This document shows positions 51,271 to 61,500 of a stretch of DNA of 64,000 nucleotides, one piece after another (position 1 is the first letter of the stretch; each line of letters begins with the position of its first letter). Source of the stretch: Pelagibacteraceae bacterium AG-426-M19 (GTDB taxonomy: Bacteria; Pseudomonadota; Alphaproteobacteria; Pelagibacterales; Pelagibacteraceae). The notes beneath the pieces are model-generated. The model worked only from the letters and a program-made list of their open reading frames with translations. It searched no databases and was not told the DNA's origin. A program made the translations under genes and the position numbers. The DNA lies in the NCBI GenBank assembly GCA_003210025.1, contig QCNW01000001.1:149324-213323 (forward strand), in the 5' to 3' direction.

Positions 51271-51706
51271 CTGACTCCCGGACCTGATTATTAAAATCAA
51301 TTATCATGAATTTACCATCATCTTTTTTAAATATTGCTTCAGTTAATCTGAGATCAACTAATTGTATTTCTCCAAGATATTGACCTAAAGTCATTGTTAA
51401 AACTTCTCCGCCAGAATTAACTAAAGAAATGTAACTGTAATCTTTTCCAGAAATAAGCCCTGCTAATTTAAAATTATATAAGCTCATTTCATTATCTTGT
51501 TCATCTTGTGGTATGCTTGCTGAAGATGAAGTTCCTTCATTTCCTGCAAAAGGATCGTTTAATGGAACTTCTTCATCTTCCTCCATTTCTTTAACAATTT
51601 CTTTTGCTGCATCCAGTACTTCTTGTTTTTGGTCATGATTATCTGCAAACGCAACATTTGCTATTAAAGAAAATATTATGATGAATAAGATTTTAAAAAA
51701 ATTCAT
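51260..51706 (-). CDS. pilP: Type IV pilus PilP-like periplasmic protein
   Basis: The 148-residue protein has a signal peptide (residues 1-21, ending VAFAD), an acidic linker with a Glu-rich stretch (KEMEEDEEVPLNDPF), and a small beta domain with DQDNEMSLYNFKLAGLISGK and NSGGEVLTMTLGQYLGEIQ. PilP links the secretin to PilO-PilN in the periplasm. Position between pilO and the secretin gene, with overlaps on both sides, supports this. Confidence 0.85.
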   Translation of the reverse strand: MNFFKILFIIIFSLIANVAFADNHDQKQEVLDAAKEIVKEMEEDEEVPLNDPFAGNEGTSSSASIPQDEQDNEMSLYNFKLAGLISGKDYSYISLVNSGGEVLTMTLGQYLGEIQLVDLRLTEAIFKKDDGKFMIIDFNNQVRESDDY

Positions 51707-52331
51707 CTGGTAATCCTACTATTGTTAATTCACCTTGGGCCATTATCGCTCCAGTTGAATCGTTTTGTACTATACTTATGGTCTCTTTGTCAAAATTTAA
51801 CATTTTATTTTGTCTAGAAACTGCTCTTTTGAACTTTATGTAGCCTAAAAAATTCCCTTTGATTTCATAATCTACAGGTATTTGATAATAAGAAACCATA
51901 TCCTTTGTAATATTATTTTCTGCTTGTTGAGTAACTCCTTGTTTAAATACTGGCTTTGGTTTTTTCTTTTCGATTTTTGATATTACCAATCCATTAACAG
52001 CAGCATACTTACTTAAACTTTCATAAAGATCTTCAACCTCTGCTTTTGAATGAAATAAAGTTGAAGTTTTATCAAAATCAGGTTTCATTTTTTTAATTCT
52101 TGTTTTGAAAGTAATTATTTCATTATCAAATTGTGAGATTTCGTTTTGCTTTGTAATTTTGTCATTGTATTTGGCTTTTCTTTCTTTGACCATTGGATTT
52201 AAAATTACATAGTAAATTATTAAAAATAAAATTATTGCTCCAAAGCCAGATCCAAATTTAATTAAAGTTTTTTTATCTACAGCAGCTAGCTTCTGCTTTA
52301 GATCATCCATAGTCATGTTTTTCAAATCCAT
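51693..52331 (-). CDS. pilO: Type IV pilus alignment protein PilO
   Basis: The 212-residue protein has one N-terminal membrane helix (IKFGSGFGAIILFLIIYYVI, about 24-46), a coiled-coil stretch, and a C-terminal beta-alpha domain containing YQIPVDYEIKGNFLGYIKFK. That is the PilO layout. It overlaps the PilM-PilN fusion gene by 1 base and pilP by 14 bases. PilO pairs with the PilN part of the fused protein. Confidence 0.85.
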   Translation of the reverse strand: MDLKNMTMDDLKQKLAAVDKKTLIKFGSGFGAIILFLIIYYVILNPMVKERKAKYNDKITKQNEISQFDNEIITFKTRIKKMKPDFDKTSTLFHSKAEVEDLYESLSKYAAVNGLVISKIEKKKPKPVFKQGVTQQAENNITKDMVSYYQIPVDYEIKGNFLGYIKFKRAVSRQNKMLNFDKETISIVQNDSTGAIMAQGELTIVGLPDEFF

Positions 52332-54049
52332 TATACTTGCTCCAATACACAGGCTACTTTAAAGCCCTTCATAGTTTGTGATCCTTGCTGCTGGCCTTGA
52401 GGTAGTGTCATGCTTGCCAATGAAGCTTGTGATATCAATTTTTTATTATTCAAATTACTAATTAATTTTAAAATATCTTGATCACTAAATGCTGTTCCTT
52501 CAATGACGACTAAATCTGAACCGTTATACTCTATTTTGCTAAATTTAACTCTTTTAGGAACTGCAGAAGCGATCTGCGCTAATACTCTAAAACTTACTGT
52601 TTTATTAGATTTAATTGATTTACTTAATTGAAGTGACTTAAGCATAAAACCAATTTCTTTTGCATATTTATTTTTCTCTAAAGTTTTAAGCTCATGCGCT
52701 TGTAAAATTTCATCATAACCTTCTATTTTTTTATTAAGATCTGTAATTTGCCAGAATGATAATCCAAATAAAACTATGTAGATTAGTGAAACTATTCCCA
52801 CTACACCTTTGAATGCAAAATTTGAAAAAGCTTTTGCTTTTTTCTGAGCAATCATATTTTCTCTATTAGGCAAAAGGTTAATATTTTTAACAGCTGTAAC
52901 AAACTTGTAGTAACCGAAAACATCTAATTTTCTAAATGCAAGTCCCATCACTGTAGAAAAGTATGAACGATTGTCCATTTTAATGTCATTCTCTAATTGA
53001 GCAGGAATTTTTATTCCATCAAATGGATCAAATAAATTGTAACCAGTGTTGACCATGTTTTTTCTGAAACTACCAAGATAATCTTCAACATTTTGTAAAT
53101 TTGAAGTAACTTTTAAATTTCTAATTCTTTTCTCATATTTTTGTTCAAAATCTTGAACTGCTTGTTTGACTTGCGTCATATATCTTCTAACAAGCGCATC
53201 CATCTCTTCTTGATTATTGCTTTCTTGAAGTGTTTTTCTATCTTGAGATCTAATAAATATATCAGTTATTATTGGATTATTTTCGTAAAGTATCATTACA
53301 TAGTTTTCATCTAAACCAAATTCTAGAACAGCAGTTAAGTTAGAGTCTTCTATTGAACCTGCAATTTGATTAATTTGGTCAACAGCAGATTTTAATGCAA
53401 AACATTTAACATCTATAATAACAGCATTTAATCCACCTTTTTTAATAATGTCTGTATAGCTATTAATGTCTGATAATTTTGATGCCACAAAAAGGATATC
53501 CATTGTGTTTCCTGTTTTGTCTCTATTAATTACTTGATGGAATATAGAATAGTCATTTAAATTATCAGTTAATTGAACTAAGTTTTCCCAAAGAGAATCT
53601 GTATCTATTGCTTTCTTTAATTCTTCATCAGTCATTAAAGGTGCGGTAACAACTCTGATAATTGCGCTAGTTACAGGAATTGCGATTGCAGCGTTAGTCG
53701 TATTAATTTTAGATTTTTGTAAAGCTAATTTTAATTCTTCAGCGACTTTATCAGGATTTTCAAGTACAGTTCCATTTTCTGGAATACCTTCAAATTTATG
53801 AACATAGAATTTATCTAAAACCCACTGATTAGCTTTGTTACTCGAAACTTGGGATAATCTAATCTCAGATGGAGTAAGTTCAATTCCTAAAATTTCCTCA
53901 CCTTTAATTGATTGTTTACCTAATCTATTTTTAAGAAGCTTGCTAAAAAATCCTTCTTTTTTTTTGCTTTCTCCTCCTTGTGGTACCGGAGGTGCGTTTG
54001 CATCATCTTTTTTTTTCTTTTTGAATAAATTTGCAAAAGGATTTTTCAT
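52331..54049 (-). CDS. PilM-PilN fusion protein of the type IV pilus
   Basis: The 572-residue protein joins two pilus proteins that are normally separate. After a Lys-rich, low-complexity start (residues 1-45) comes an actin-like PilM domain (about 50-375; ILGIELTPSEIRLSQVSS, AIAIPVTSAIIRVVTAP). Residues 389-396 read NINLLPNR, the motif by which PilN binds PilM, then a membrane helix (about 412-435) and a periplasmic PilN domain to the end. The fusion makes the PilM-PilN contact permanent. The usual pilN gene is missing from the locus, as expected. Confidence 0.9.
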   Translation of the reverse strand: MKNPFANLFKKKKKDDANAPPVPQGGESKKKEGFFSKLLKNRLGKQSIKGEEILGIELTPSEIRLSQVSSNKANQWVLDKFYVHKFEGIPENGTVLENPDKVAEELKLALQKSKINTTNAAIAIPVTSAIIRVVTAPLMTDEELKKAIDTDSLWENLVQLTDNLNDYSIFHQVINRDKTGNTMDILFVASKLSDINSYTDIIKKGGLNAVIIDVKCFALKSAVDQINQIAGSIEDSNLTAVLEFGLDENYVMILYENNPIITDIFIRSQDRKTLQESNNQEEMDALVRRYMTQVKQAVQDFEQKYEKRIRNLKVTSNLQNVEDYLGSFRKNMVNTGYNLFDPFDGIKIPAQLENDIKMDNRSYFSTVMGLAFRKLDVFGYYKFVTAVKNINLLPNRENMIAQKKAKAFSNFAFKGVVGIVSLIYIVLFGLSFWQITDLNKKIEGYDEILQAHELKTLEKNKYAKEIGFMLKSLQLSKSIKSNKTVSFRVLAQIASAVPKRVKFSKIEYNGSDLVVIEGTAFSDQDILKLISNLNNKKLISQASLASMTLPQGQQQGSQTMKGFKVACVLEQV

Positions 54050-54176
54050 AAATTTTATAAACGAATTTTAACTTTATACTCAACTTTTACTAGAATAAAA
54101 ACAACTGATATTCAAATTGGGTTTTTTGCAAAAATTAATTGGTAAAACAAGTCAATTTTATAGTACAAAGGGTTGT

Positions 54177-55193
54177 ATGTTTGAAAAGTTAGAGCAGCTA
54201 GCTAAAGATAATAAAAAAATCTCTGATTTTCATATCAGAGCAGGATCTCCACTTGCATACAGACAAACTGGAGAAATAATAAAAGTCCAGGAAGTCATAG
54301 TTACAGCTCAAGATCTAAAAGATCTACTATCAATGAATTGTAATGAACATGAATTAAATAAATTTGAAAAAACACACGAACTTGATACATCTGTTACACT
54401 AAGTGGGTTAAGATTTAGAGCGAATTTTTATAAAACGATTAATGGACCTGCATGTGTTTGCAGAAGAGTTGAAAGTAAAATTCCAGATATGGAACAATTC
54501 AATTTACCACAAGCTCTATATGATATTGTTGATTTTCATAAAGGTTTAGTTTTAGTAACAGGTCCAACTGGCTCTGGTAAATCAACAACACTTGCAGCAA
54601 TAGTAAATGAAATTAATAAAACAAGAACTTCAAATATAATCACAGTAGAAGATCCAGTAGAATTTATTCATAAAGATAATAAAAGCATTGTCTCTCATAG
54701 AGAGGTAGGAAAACAAACAGAAACTTTTGCAGCGGCATTAAAAGCAGCTTTAAGAGAAGATCCTGATGTAATCCTTGTTGGTGAGATGAGAGATCTTGAA
54801 ACAATAAGTCTTGCATTAACAGCTGCAGAAACTGGACATTTAGTTTTTGGAACTTTGCATACAAGTGGTGCACCAAGCACAATTAACAGAATTATAGATG
54901 TGTTCCCTCCTGAACAACAGGAACAAATTCGAGCTCAAATTTCAACATCTCTTAAAATGGTTGTGACTCAAAGATTGTTAAAGACTAGAGACGGCGCAGG
55001 AAGAGTTGGTGCATTTGAAATAATGAAATGTACCGCACCTATACAAAACTTGATTAGAGAAGCAAAAATTCACCAAATTCCAAGTATAATGCAAACAGCA
55101 GTTAGAGATGGAATGATTACCATGGAAAAATCTCTTGAAGAATTAGCGAAATCAGGGAAAATAGATCCAGGTGCAGCAAGATCAGAACATTAA
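54177..55193 (+). CDS. pilT: Twitching-motility-type retraction ATPase PilT/PilU
   Basis: The 338-residue ATPase (ATG at 54177; a TTG 60 bases upstream is in frame but less fitting) has a start MFEKLEQLAKDNKKISDFH, Walker A TGPTGSGKSTTLAAIVNEI, Walker B DPDVILVGEMRDLETISL and the His box ETGHLVFGTLHTSGAPSTI, then the PilT block RLLKTRDGAGRVGAFEIM. It would retract the pilus. PilT and PilU are hard to tell apart here. The gene is divergent from the PilM-PilN gene and overlaps the next pilin-like gene by 23 bases. Confidence 0.92.
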   Translation: MFEKLEQLAKDNKKISDFHIRAGSPLAYRQTGEIIKVQEVIVTAQDLKDLLSMNCNEHELNKFEKTHELDTSVTLSGLRFRANFYKTINGPACVCRRVESKIPDMEQFNLPQALYDIVDFHKGLVLVTGPTGSGKSTTLAAIVNEINKTRTSNIITVEDPVEFIHKDNKSIVSHREVGKQTETFAAALKAALREDPDVILVGEMRDLETISLALTAAETGHLVFGTLHTSGAPSTINRIIDVFPPEQQEQIRAQISTSLKMVVTQRLLKTRDGAGRVGAFEIMKCTAPIQNLIREAKIHQIPSIMQTAVRDGMITMEKSLEELAKSGKIDPGAARSEH

Positions 55194-55824
55194 AGGATTT
55201 ACAATTTTAGAGTTACTAGTTGTTATTACAATAGTAGCAATAATTTCCGCTGTTGCTTATCCAAATTTTTCAAATTGGCGACAAGATAGAGAGTTAAGAG
55301 CTGCAATGGAAAAAGCAGCAACTATGCTTTCATCTGTAAATACTTTATCTCAAAGAGGAAATTATCCCTTTGTTCAATTTAGAGTAACGCCCAACGGAAC
55401 TTCATCAACAAAATTTGTTTCAAAAGGAATGGATGCAACTTCATTATCAATTAAATTAAATAATGCACAAACTATTGAATGTAATACTTCTAGTGGTAGT
55501 TACTGGGACAATAACCAAGTTGATGAAACAACAAAAAAAATATCAACACATATTAGCAAAGACGGTGCTGTTTGTTTTTCTAAGGATGGAAGTTATTTTA
55601 AAGCACATGGAACCTTAAAAAATAATTTAAATGTTACAGTCGAAAATAGATTAACAAACCAATATTTGATACTTTGTACAACATCAAACGCAAGTAATGG
55701 TGGCAAATGTCCTTTGGATCAAGGAGGTGGGTTGGAAAAACCTGCGTACTTGGTTGAATGGACTAGATTTGGTAATATAAGTAAATTTAAATGGAGTGGA
55801 AGTGATTGGAATAGGCAAAACTAA
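55171..55824 (+). CDS. Minor pilin / pseudopilin (FimT/GspH type)
   Basis: The 217-residue protein starts with GTG. After a short leader (MQQDQNIKG) comes FTILELLVVITIVAIISAV, the prepilin cut site with Glu5. The following RQDRELRAAMEKAATMLSSV is typical of FimT/GspH minor pilins that prime the pilus tip. Cysteines form a possible pair. It overlaps pilT by 23 bases and the next minor pilin gene by 29 bases, so translation is coupled. Confidence 0.85.
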   Translation: MQQDQNIKGFTILELLVVITIVAIISAVAYPNFSNWRQDRELRAAMEKAATMLSSVNTLSQRGNYPFVQFRVTPNGTSSTKFVSKGMDATSLSIKLNNAQTIECNTSSGSYWDNNQVDETTKKISTHISKDGAVCFSKDGSYFKAHGTLKNNLNVTVENRLTNQYLILCTTSNASNGGKCPLDQGGGLEKPAYLVEWTRFGNISKFKWSGSDWNRQN

Positions 55825-56371
55825 ATTCTCAGAAAAAGGAATGACCCTACTTGAAGCCCTAGTTTCAACTGCAATTATAGGAATTGGATTTGTTGCGGTT
55901 TTTCAGATGGTTAATTATTCAGTTCAATCAATTGATGTTTCTGGGGAAAGAACAAAGGCAAATTATTTGGTATCTATGGTGGCAGAAGACTTAATTTCTG
56001 AAAGAGATTCAAACTCTCCTACTACAGATGTAAAATTTAAAGATTATTTGATAAATAATTCTTGGAGTATGGCAAATTGTTCTAATAGAGCCACATCTTC
56101 CACTAATTTTAATAATGCAGTCCAAAACAAGTTTCAAAAATGGGATAAAAGATTTTCTAAAGAAAGACTAAAATGTAAGGGAAATAAAGATAATAAAATT
56201 CTAAAAATTTACGAAATCTGCAATAACAATGCTGCAGCAAATAATTGCAAATATAACAACACTACAAACTACAAAGGTAATGGTGTTTATGAAAAATGGT
56301 ATCTAGGAAAAATGGAAGTCAATCTTAACGACGGCAAAAAGAAAAAATATTTATATTTTCAATTTAATTAA
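55796..56371 (+). CDS. pilV: Minor pilin PilV-like
   Basis: The 191-residue protein starts with GTG; the leader (MEVIGIGKTKFSEKG) is followed by MTLLEALVSTAIIGIGFVAV, the PilV-type start with Glu5. The body has eight cysteines and many Asn/Lys residues. It overlaps both neighbours (29 bases with the FimT-like gene, 1 base with the pilW-like gene). It likely belongs to the priming tip complex with PilW, PilX and PilY1. Confidence 0.84.
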   Translation: MEVIGIGKTKFSEKGMTLLEALVSTAIIGIGFVAVFQMVNYSVQSIDVSGERTKANYLVSMVAEDLISERDSNSPTTDVKFKDYLINNSWSMANCSNRATSSTNFNNAVQNKFQKWDKRFSKERLKCKGNKDNKILKIYEICNNNAAANNCKYNNTTNYKGNGVYEKWYLGKMEVNLNDGKKKKYLYFQFN

Positions 56372-57207
56372 TGAAAAAAAAATTAAGCAATATTGCAGGT
56401 GTAACTTTAATAGAAATTCTAATTGGAATTTTAATTTCTGTAGTGATGATGGGTGCTATGTTCACATCATATACTGTTGTTAATAATACTTACTCTCAAG
56501 TTACTGATCGAGCAAAAATTTCAACAGCTGGAAGAGATGTTGTTGGGATGATTATGAGAGATATAAGAAATGCTGGATTTATGTATTTCAATGATAATAT
56601 CAAAACATCAAATGAGCATATTCCAATTCTAATTACTAAATATGTGAATTTTTCTGAATGTGATAAAATCGATATTGTTTATGGAGATGTAAATTATAAA
56701 CAAGGGAGAACACCTGCGTACATATATGAGAGATATAAAATAACTTACAAATGCAAAAAATCTACTATTCCTGACAAAACGCAACCTCAATTAGGTGGAG
56801 GTGGATACCCTCCCATTGATGCTTTTGCTGTCTATAAAAAAAAAGTTAAATGGAATAATACATCGGGTAGATGGGATAATCCTACAACAGATAACAATGA
56901 TAAAACATATGATGACCAACTAGTTGTAGACTACGTAGATGATATGATTTTTAATCCTGTTGACGAAAAAGGAATGTTAATCAATCCACCACCTTCTGCA
57001 ACAAATGTAAACAAAGATTTAATTTATAAAATTAAAACTGTTGATATAGCATTGACTGTTAGATCAACAAAAAATTTTTTTAGAAATTCTAAAATAAGAG
57101 ATGTGTTTGCATTAAAAGACTCAACTAGAAATAAAAAGAAAACTGACAAATATTTAAGAGATACAATTATTGTAACTGCTCATGCAAGAAATTTGGGAAT
57201 GGAATAA
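56371..57207 (+). CDS. pilW: Minor pilin PilW-like
   Basis: The 278-residue protein has leader MKKKLSNIAG followed by VTLIEILIGILISVVMMGAM, with Glu5, then DRAKISTAGRDVVGMIMRDI RNAGF, the region shared by PilW-type minor pilins. Two cysteines sit in the middle. It overlaps the next gene by 1 base. Confidence 0.85.
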   Translation: MKKKLSNIAGVTLIEILIGILISVVMMGAMFTSYTVVNNTYSQVTDRAKISTAGRDVVGMIMRDIRNAGFMYFNDNIKTSNEHIPILITKYVNFSECDKIDIVYGDVNYKQGRTPAYIYERYKITYKCKKSTIPDKTQPQLGGGGYPPIDAFAVYKKKVKWNNTSGRWDNPTTDNNDKTYDDQLVVDYVDDMIFNPVDEKGMLINPPPSATNVNKDLIYKIKTVDIALTVRSTKNFFRNSKIRDVFALKDSTRNKKKTDKYLRDTIIVTAHARNLGME

Positions 57208-57899
57208 TGAAAAAAAATGAACAAGGTTTTGCGCTAGTATTATCTTTAGTCTTAATGCTTGCAATGTCATTGATGGGAGGAGCATTAATTGTAATATCAG
57301 CAGGTGACCATCAAAGTAATAATAAGAGTGATGAGTATCAGCAAACTTTCTATATTGCTGAAACAGCTTTGATAGAAGGTGAAAAATATGTACTCAATCA
57401 ATTTTTAGGTCCTTGGAGTACTTCAAATCATGTTAGGGATACATCAAAAAGAAATTTACCAGCTAATAACACTCAATGGAACGGCAATATGGCTAATTAT
57501 AGGATCAATTATAATTCAAGCAATAGCTCTCTTTATTATAATACAGAAAATTTCTGTGCAAATAGCTTTAAGGATTTAGACAAAGTTAGGTTAAGTGGAA
57601 ATTTCTATGATGTTGTAGCCGCACAAAGTTGGAATTTTGGAAAACTGGTTCGTGATAGTTTTAATTCTGCAACTAATGACGAGAGAAAAGAAGCTGAAAA
57701 ACTTTACAACTACTTTTATGAATTTTTTGTCATAAGAATTGGCGCTGCACCTTTCAGAGGAACTGGTTCTAGTGTCAAAAAAGGCTCAACTGACAAAGGA
57801 AATGATGGAATGGCTTATCGAATTTATGGGTGTGGTTTAAAGAAAGGTAATGAAAGAATGGTAGTTGCTTTAGAAAGTGTGATTGTATTACCTAAATAA
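57207..57899 (+). CDS. pilX: Minor pilin PilX-like
   Basis: The 230-residue protein starts MKKNEQGFALVLSLVLMLAM, the PilX_N pattern, which lacks the Glu5 of ordinary pilins. The segment IVISAGDHQSNNKSDEYQQT and FYIAETALIEGEKYVL also fit PilX. Two cysteines are present. It completes the FimT-PilV-PilW-PilX set that with PilY1 forms the pilus tip. Confidence 0.84.
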   Translation: MKKNEQGFALVLSLVLMLAMSLMGGALIVISAGDHQSNNKSDEYQQTFYIAETALIEGEKYVLNQFLGPWSTSNHVRDTSKRNLPANNTQWNGNMANYRINYNSSNSSLYYNTENFCANSFKDLDKVRLSGNFYDVVAAQSWNFGKLVRDSFNSATNDERKEAEKLYNYFYEFFVIRIGAAPFRGTGSSVKKGSTDKGNDGMAYRIYGCGLKKGNERMVVALESVIVLPK

Positions 57900-57944
57900 A
57901 ATGAGGACAAATATAAAGAGTTGTACTAATATTTCTTAATCTTT

Positions 57945-58502
57945 ATGAAAAATTTGTTTAAATTAATTATAATTTTTTCAATTTTTAGCACACCTGTCCA
58001 AGCTGCATGTGATTTTTTAATTGATATTGGAGATAGTGGTAAAAAAGTTTTTGATAAATTTGATATGCCACTACCAGGATATAAAGGACAATATTATTTG
58101 CCCATTCCATCACCAGAGTTATGTCCAAATGATAATTTGAACAATGATATTGCAGTAGAATATGTATTTTTAGGTGAAACAGAAGATGCTGCAAAATTAG
58201 CAGCCATTAGAATGATTGTAATGAATGATGGTAAAAATACTGAGAATAACAAATTAACATTAATGAGATACGTTAAAAAAGTTTATGGTGATTTCGATAC
58301 AGGACAAAATCCACAAATATTCGATAGTTTCAAAATTTGGGAGAAAAGTAATAATGATGTCATTGTATATAAAAGAATGCTTGGTGAAGAAGAACTTTTT
58401 GAAGAAGAATTAATGATTACAACTGTAGAATACGATGAAAAATTAGGTAAATTTTATTATGATCTTGAAGTCGAATTAGAGAAAATGGAGCAAGAACAAT
58501 AA
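57945..58502 (+). CDS. Secreted protein of unknown function between minor pilins and PilY1
   Basis: The 185-residue protein has a signal peptide (about residues 1-20, ending TPVQAAC) and only two cysteines in the mature chain (ACDFL and ELCPNDN), which could pair. The C-terminal half is acidic, with LGEEELFEEELMITTVEYDE and ELEKMEQEQ. No family recognised. It is 2 bases before the pilY1 gene, so it may help PilY1 secretion or tip assembly. Confidence 0.75.
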   Translation: MKNLFKLIIIFSIFSTPVQAACDFLIDIGDSGKKVFDKFDMPLPGYKGQYYLPIPSPELCPNDNLNNDIAVEYVFLGETEDAAKLAAIRMIVMNDGKNTENNKLTLMRYVKKVYGDFDTGQNPQIFDSFKIWEKSNNDVIVYKRMLGEEELFEEELMITTVEYDEKLGKFYYDLEVELEKMEQEQ

Positions 58503-58504
58503 TT

Positions 58505-61500
58505 ATGAAATTAAAACTTTTAATTTTAAAAATCATTTTAATTTTATCTTTTTTTTCAAATAGTAGTTTTGCAAAAAATTTACCACCTGGTTCTGGAATA
58601 TCGGATGTTCCAGCTAATGTATTAATCCTTTTAGATAAGTCTGGAAGTATGAGTGTTAGAATGACCAGTGGAGCTGGCTTTTCTTATCCTTACAGTGTTG
58701 CAACAGATAGTAGTGGCGATGTTTATGTTGGTCAATACTGGATACGTGGAATAAAAAAATTTACTTATTCAACAAAGAGTAATGATACTAGCTTTGCAAG
58801 TAGTGGTACTTATAGAGGAAGTGGTAATTGTAGATCTTATTACCCATTGAATATGAAAGTACATAACAATAAATTGTATGTTGCTTCTTTTTATCAAAAC
58901 AGAGTTTTTAGAATTGATCTTACAAGCGGTAGCTGTGATTGGAACCAATTCTTAAATTATCCAAGAAATATTTCCATTGCGCAAAACACTTTATATGCAA
59001 CAGGATATCGAGGTATGTTGACTTATAATATATCTGGAGCGACTCCTTCAAAAATAAGTTGCTCTTGGAGCGGAAATTTATCTTCTTACGCCCGTTATTA
59101 TGGTCAGACTGCAGATTATAAAAGAGAAAATTATTATGTGCATTATAGTCGTTACATTTATAGATACACCATTGGAAGTAATGGTTGCATAAATACAAAC
59201 TATTCTAGCAGATCTTATGTTGGTAATTGGTACTACTCATATGGAATGGATCATCATCCATCAAATGAATTAATTTTATATGGTAGTGATTGGAGGAATC
59301 ATAGGGTTACTAAAGTTACATTAAACACGTCAAGAAATGGTTATACTGCGATAAAAAATATTGGTAGATACGGAAGAAATGCATCAAAGACTGGTAATGT
59401 TAGAATGTATGGTCCATGGGGTGTAACCGTAGATAAAACCAACAACAGAGTATTAAGTACCAGTTATTATAAACAAAGTGTTAATGCATTTGATCTAGAT
59501 TTAAATTTTGATAAAGAATTTGGAGGCTCTGCTGGAACAAGAATGTCAGGTGCCCATGAAGCTATTCAATCAATTGTTACAGATAGTTCTTTAACAGCAG
59601 GAGTAAATTTTGGATTTGGATACTGGTCATGGGATAACAATGGATCTGGTTTTAGATCTTGGAGTGGTGATATAACTAATGGAAGAGCTACGCCTTGTAC
59701 AAGTAGAGCCTGTATAAAAGTAAGAGCTCATAAACAAGGGGCGGCAAAAATTAATTCTATTATAAAATCAGTTCAGCCTGGTGGTGGAACGAACGCTGAC
59801 AACTGGGCAAAACAAGCAGAAGAATACTATTTGCACAGTACTTTATCTCCAATAGATAAAAACTTAACTTGTCAAAATAGCTATGTTTTAGTTATAGGTG
59901 ATGGAGATTGGTATAATCACAACGGTGCTGCTAGAAGAGTCTCAAAATTATTAAATTCACATAAGATAAAAACATTTACTGTAGCTTATGGAACAGGACT
60001 ATCAAATAGTGGTGTGAGAAACTTTAATAGGATGGCACAAACAGGTGGAACTAATAGTGTTATCGTAGCAAGAACCACTCAATCTCTAAAGACACAATTA
60101 AAAGCTGCCATATCGCAAATTATTGCTCAAAAATTATCTTTCTCTGCACCTGCAATTACAGCAACGATTGAACAAGGTGGATCTTTATATCAAGCACAAT
60201 TTGATTATGAGCAAAATAAAGAGTGGAAAGGAACCTTAAAAAGTACCGCCATAGACTCTAATGGAGTAGTTGGTAAAAAGAATTGGGATGCAGCTGAATT
60301 ATTAGAGAACAGAAAAACAGATGACAGAAAAATTTGGACCCACCTTCCAAATACATCTGCAAATTCTGGTTATAGTAATTTAAATAATTGGGTAACATCA
60401 AACTACCAAGATATTGATAAATTGTTTACTCATACAAATAATGAAGTGCCAAATTATCATAGTAAAAGTGATAACCCTACTAATACACAAAGATGTAAAA
60501 ATGTTGCTTCAGTTCAAAATGATAATGAAGATGACATTAAAGGCCTAATACAGTTTGTTAGAGGACAAGATTATTTTGATTATGATGGTGATTGTAATTT
60601 AACTGAAACAAGACCTAACCCTCTTGGAGATATTTACCATTCAGAATTAGTAGTGGTTTCAAAACCATCAGCTGAAACAGCTTTTGCAGGAAGAAATCAA
60701 GAAGCTTATTGGAGATCTTTGAAAAATTATTCTTCATTTGCACAAAAACATTCTTCAAGAAAAGAAACAGTTTATGTTGGCGCAAATGACGGCATGCTTC
60801 ATGCATTTGATGGAAAGACTGGTAAAGAAATTTGGGCATTTGTTCCACCATTCATTGCATCAACAATGCCAAATATGGTTAACGTAAATTTAAATAGAAG
60901 TGGGGTTGGTGGATCTAATGCTATTTATGGTGTTGATGGATCCGTTACTGCGCATGATATGTTTTATAAAGGTCCTTACGATAGCAAAAAAGAATGGCAT
61001 ACAATACTAATGGTTCCATACGGTAGAGGTGGTGCAGGATTTTCTGTATTAGATATCACAGATCGAGATGCACCAATGCATTTATATTCAGTGCTTAATG
61101 ATGGTATTCAAACTAAAGTCCATGTAATGGATCATAATGGAACTATTTCAAGTTATGATTACATCAAAAAAATTTATGATTTAGCAAGTTTCTTTGAGTC
61201 TATTACTGTAAGTTCGAATAATAAAGGTGACTTAACATGTAAAAGTGATCAATCAACTGATTGTCAGGAAAGCAATGTTTGGACTTTAGATGTTCCTAAT
61301 TTGAGTAAATCTGATATTTCAATATTAATTGACGATAAACCGTTTAATAACTTTACAGTTAAGTCCTCTACAATCACAATACCTGCGCCGCCTAGTGGTG
61401 GGCAAGCTCAAACAAAGCCAGCAACTGAGATCACATTAATAAATAAAACATTAAAATTTTATGGAGCAGATCCATGTGCAAGCAATCCAAATGCAGCTTG

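Noticed and set aside
54664..54882. Minus-strand ORFs inside pilT
   Set aside because: They mirror the conserved Walker B and His box region on the other strand and have no support of their own.
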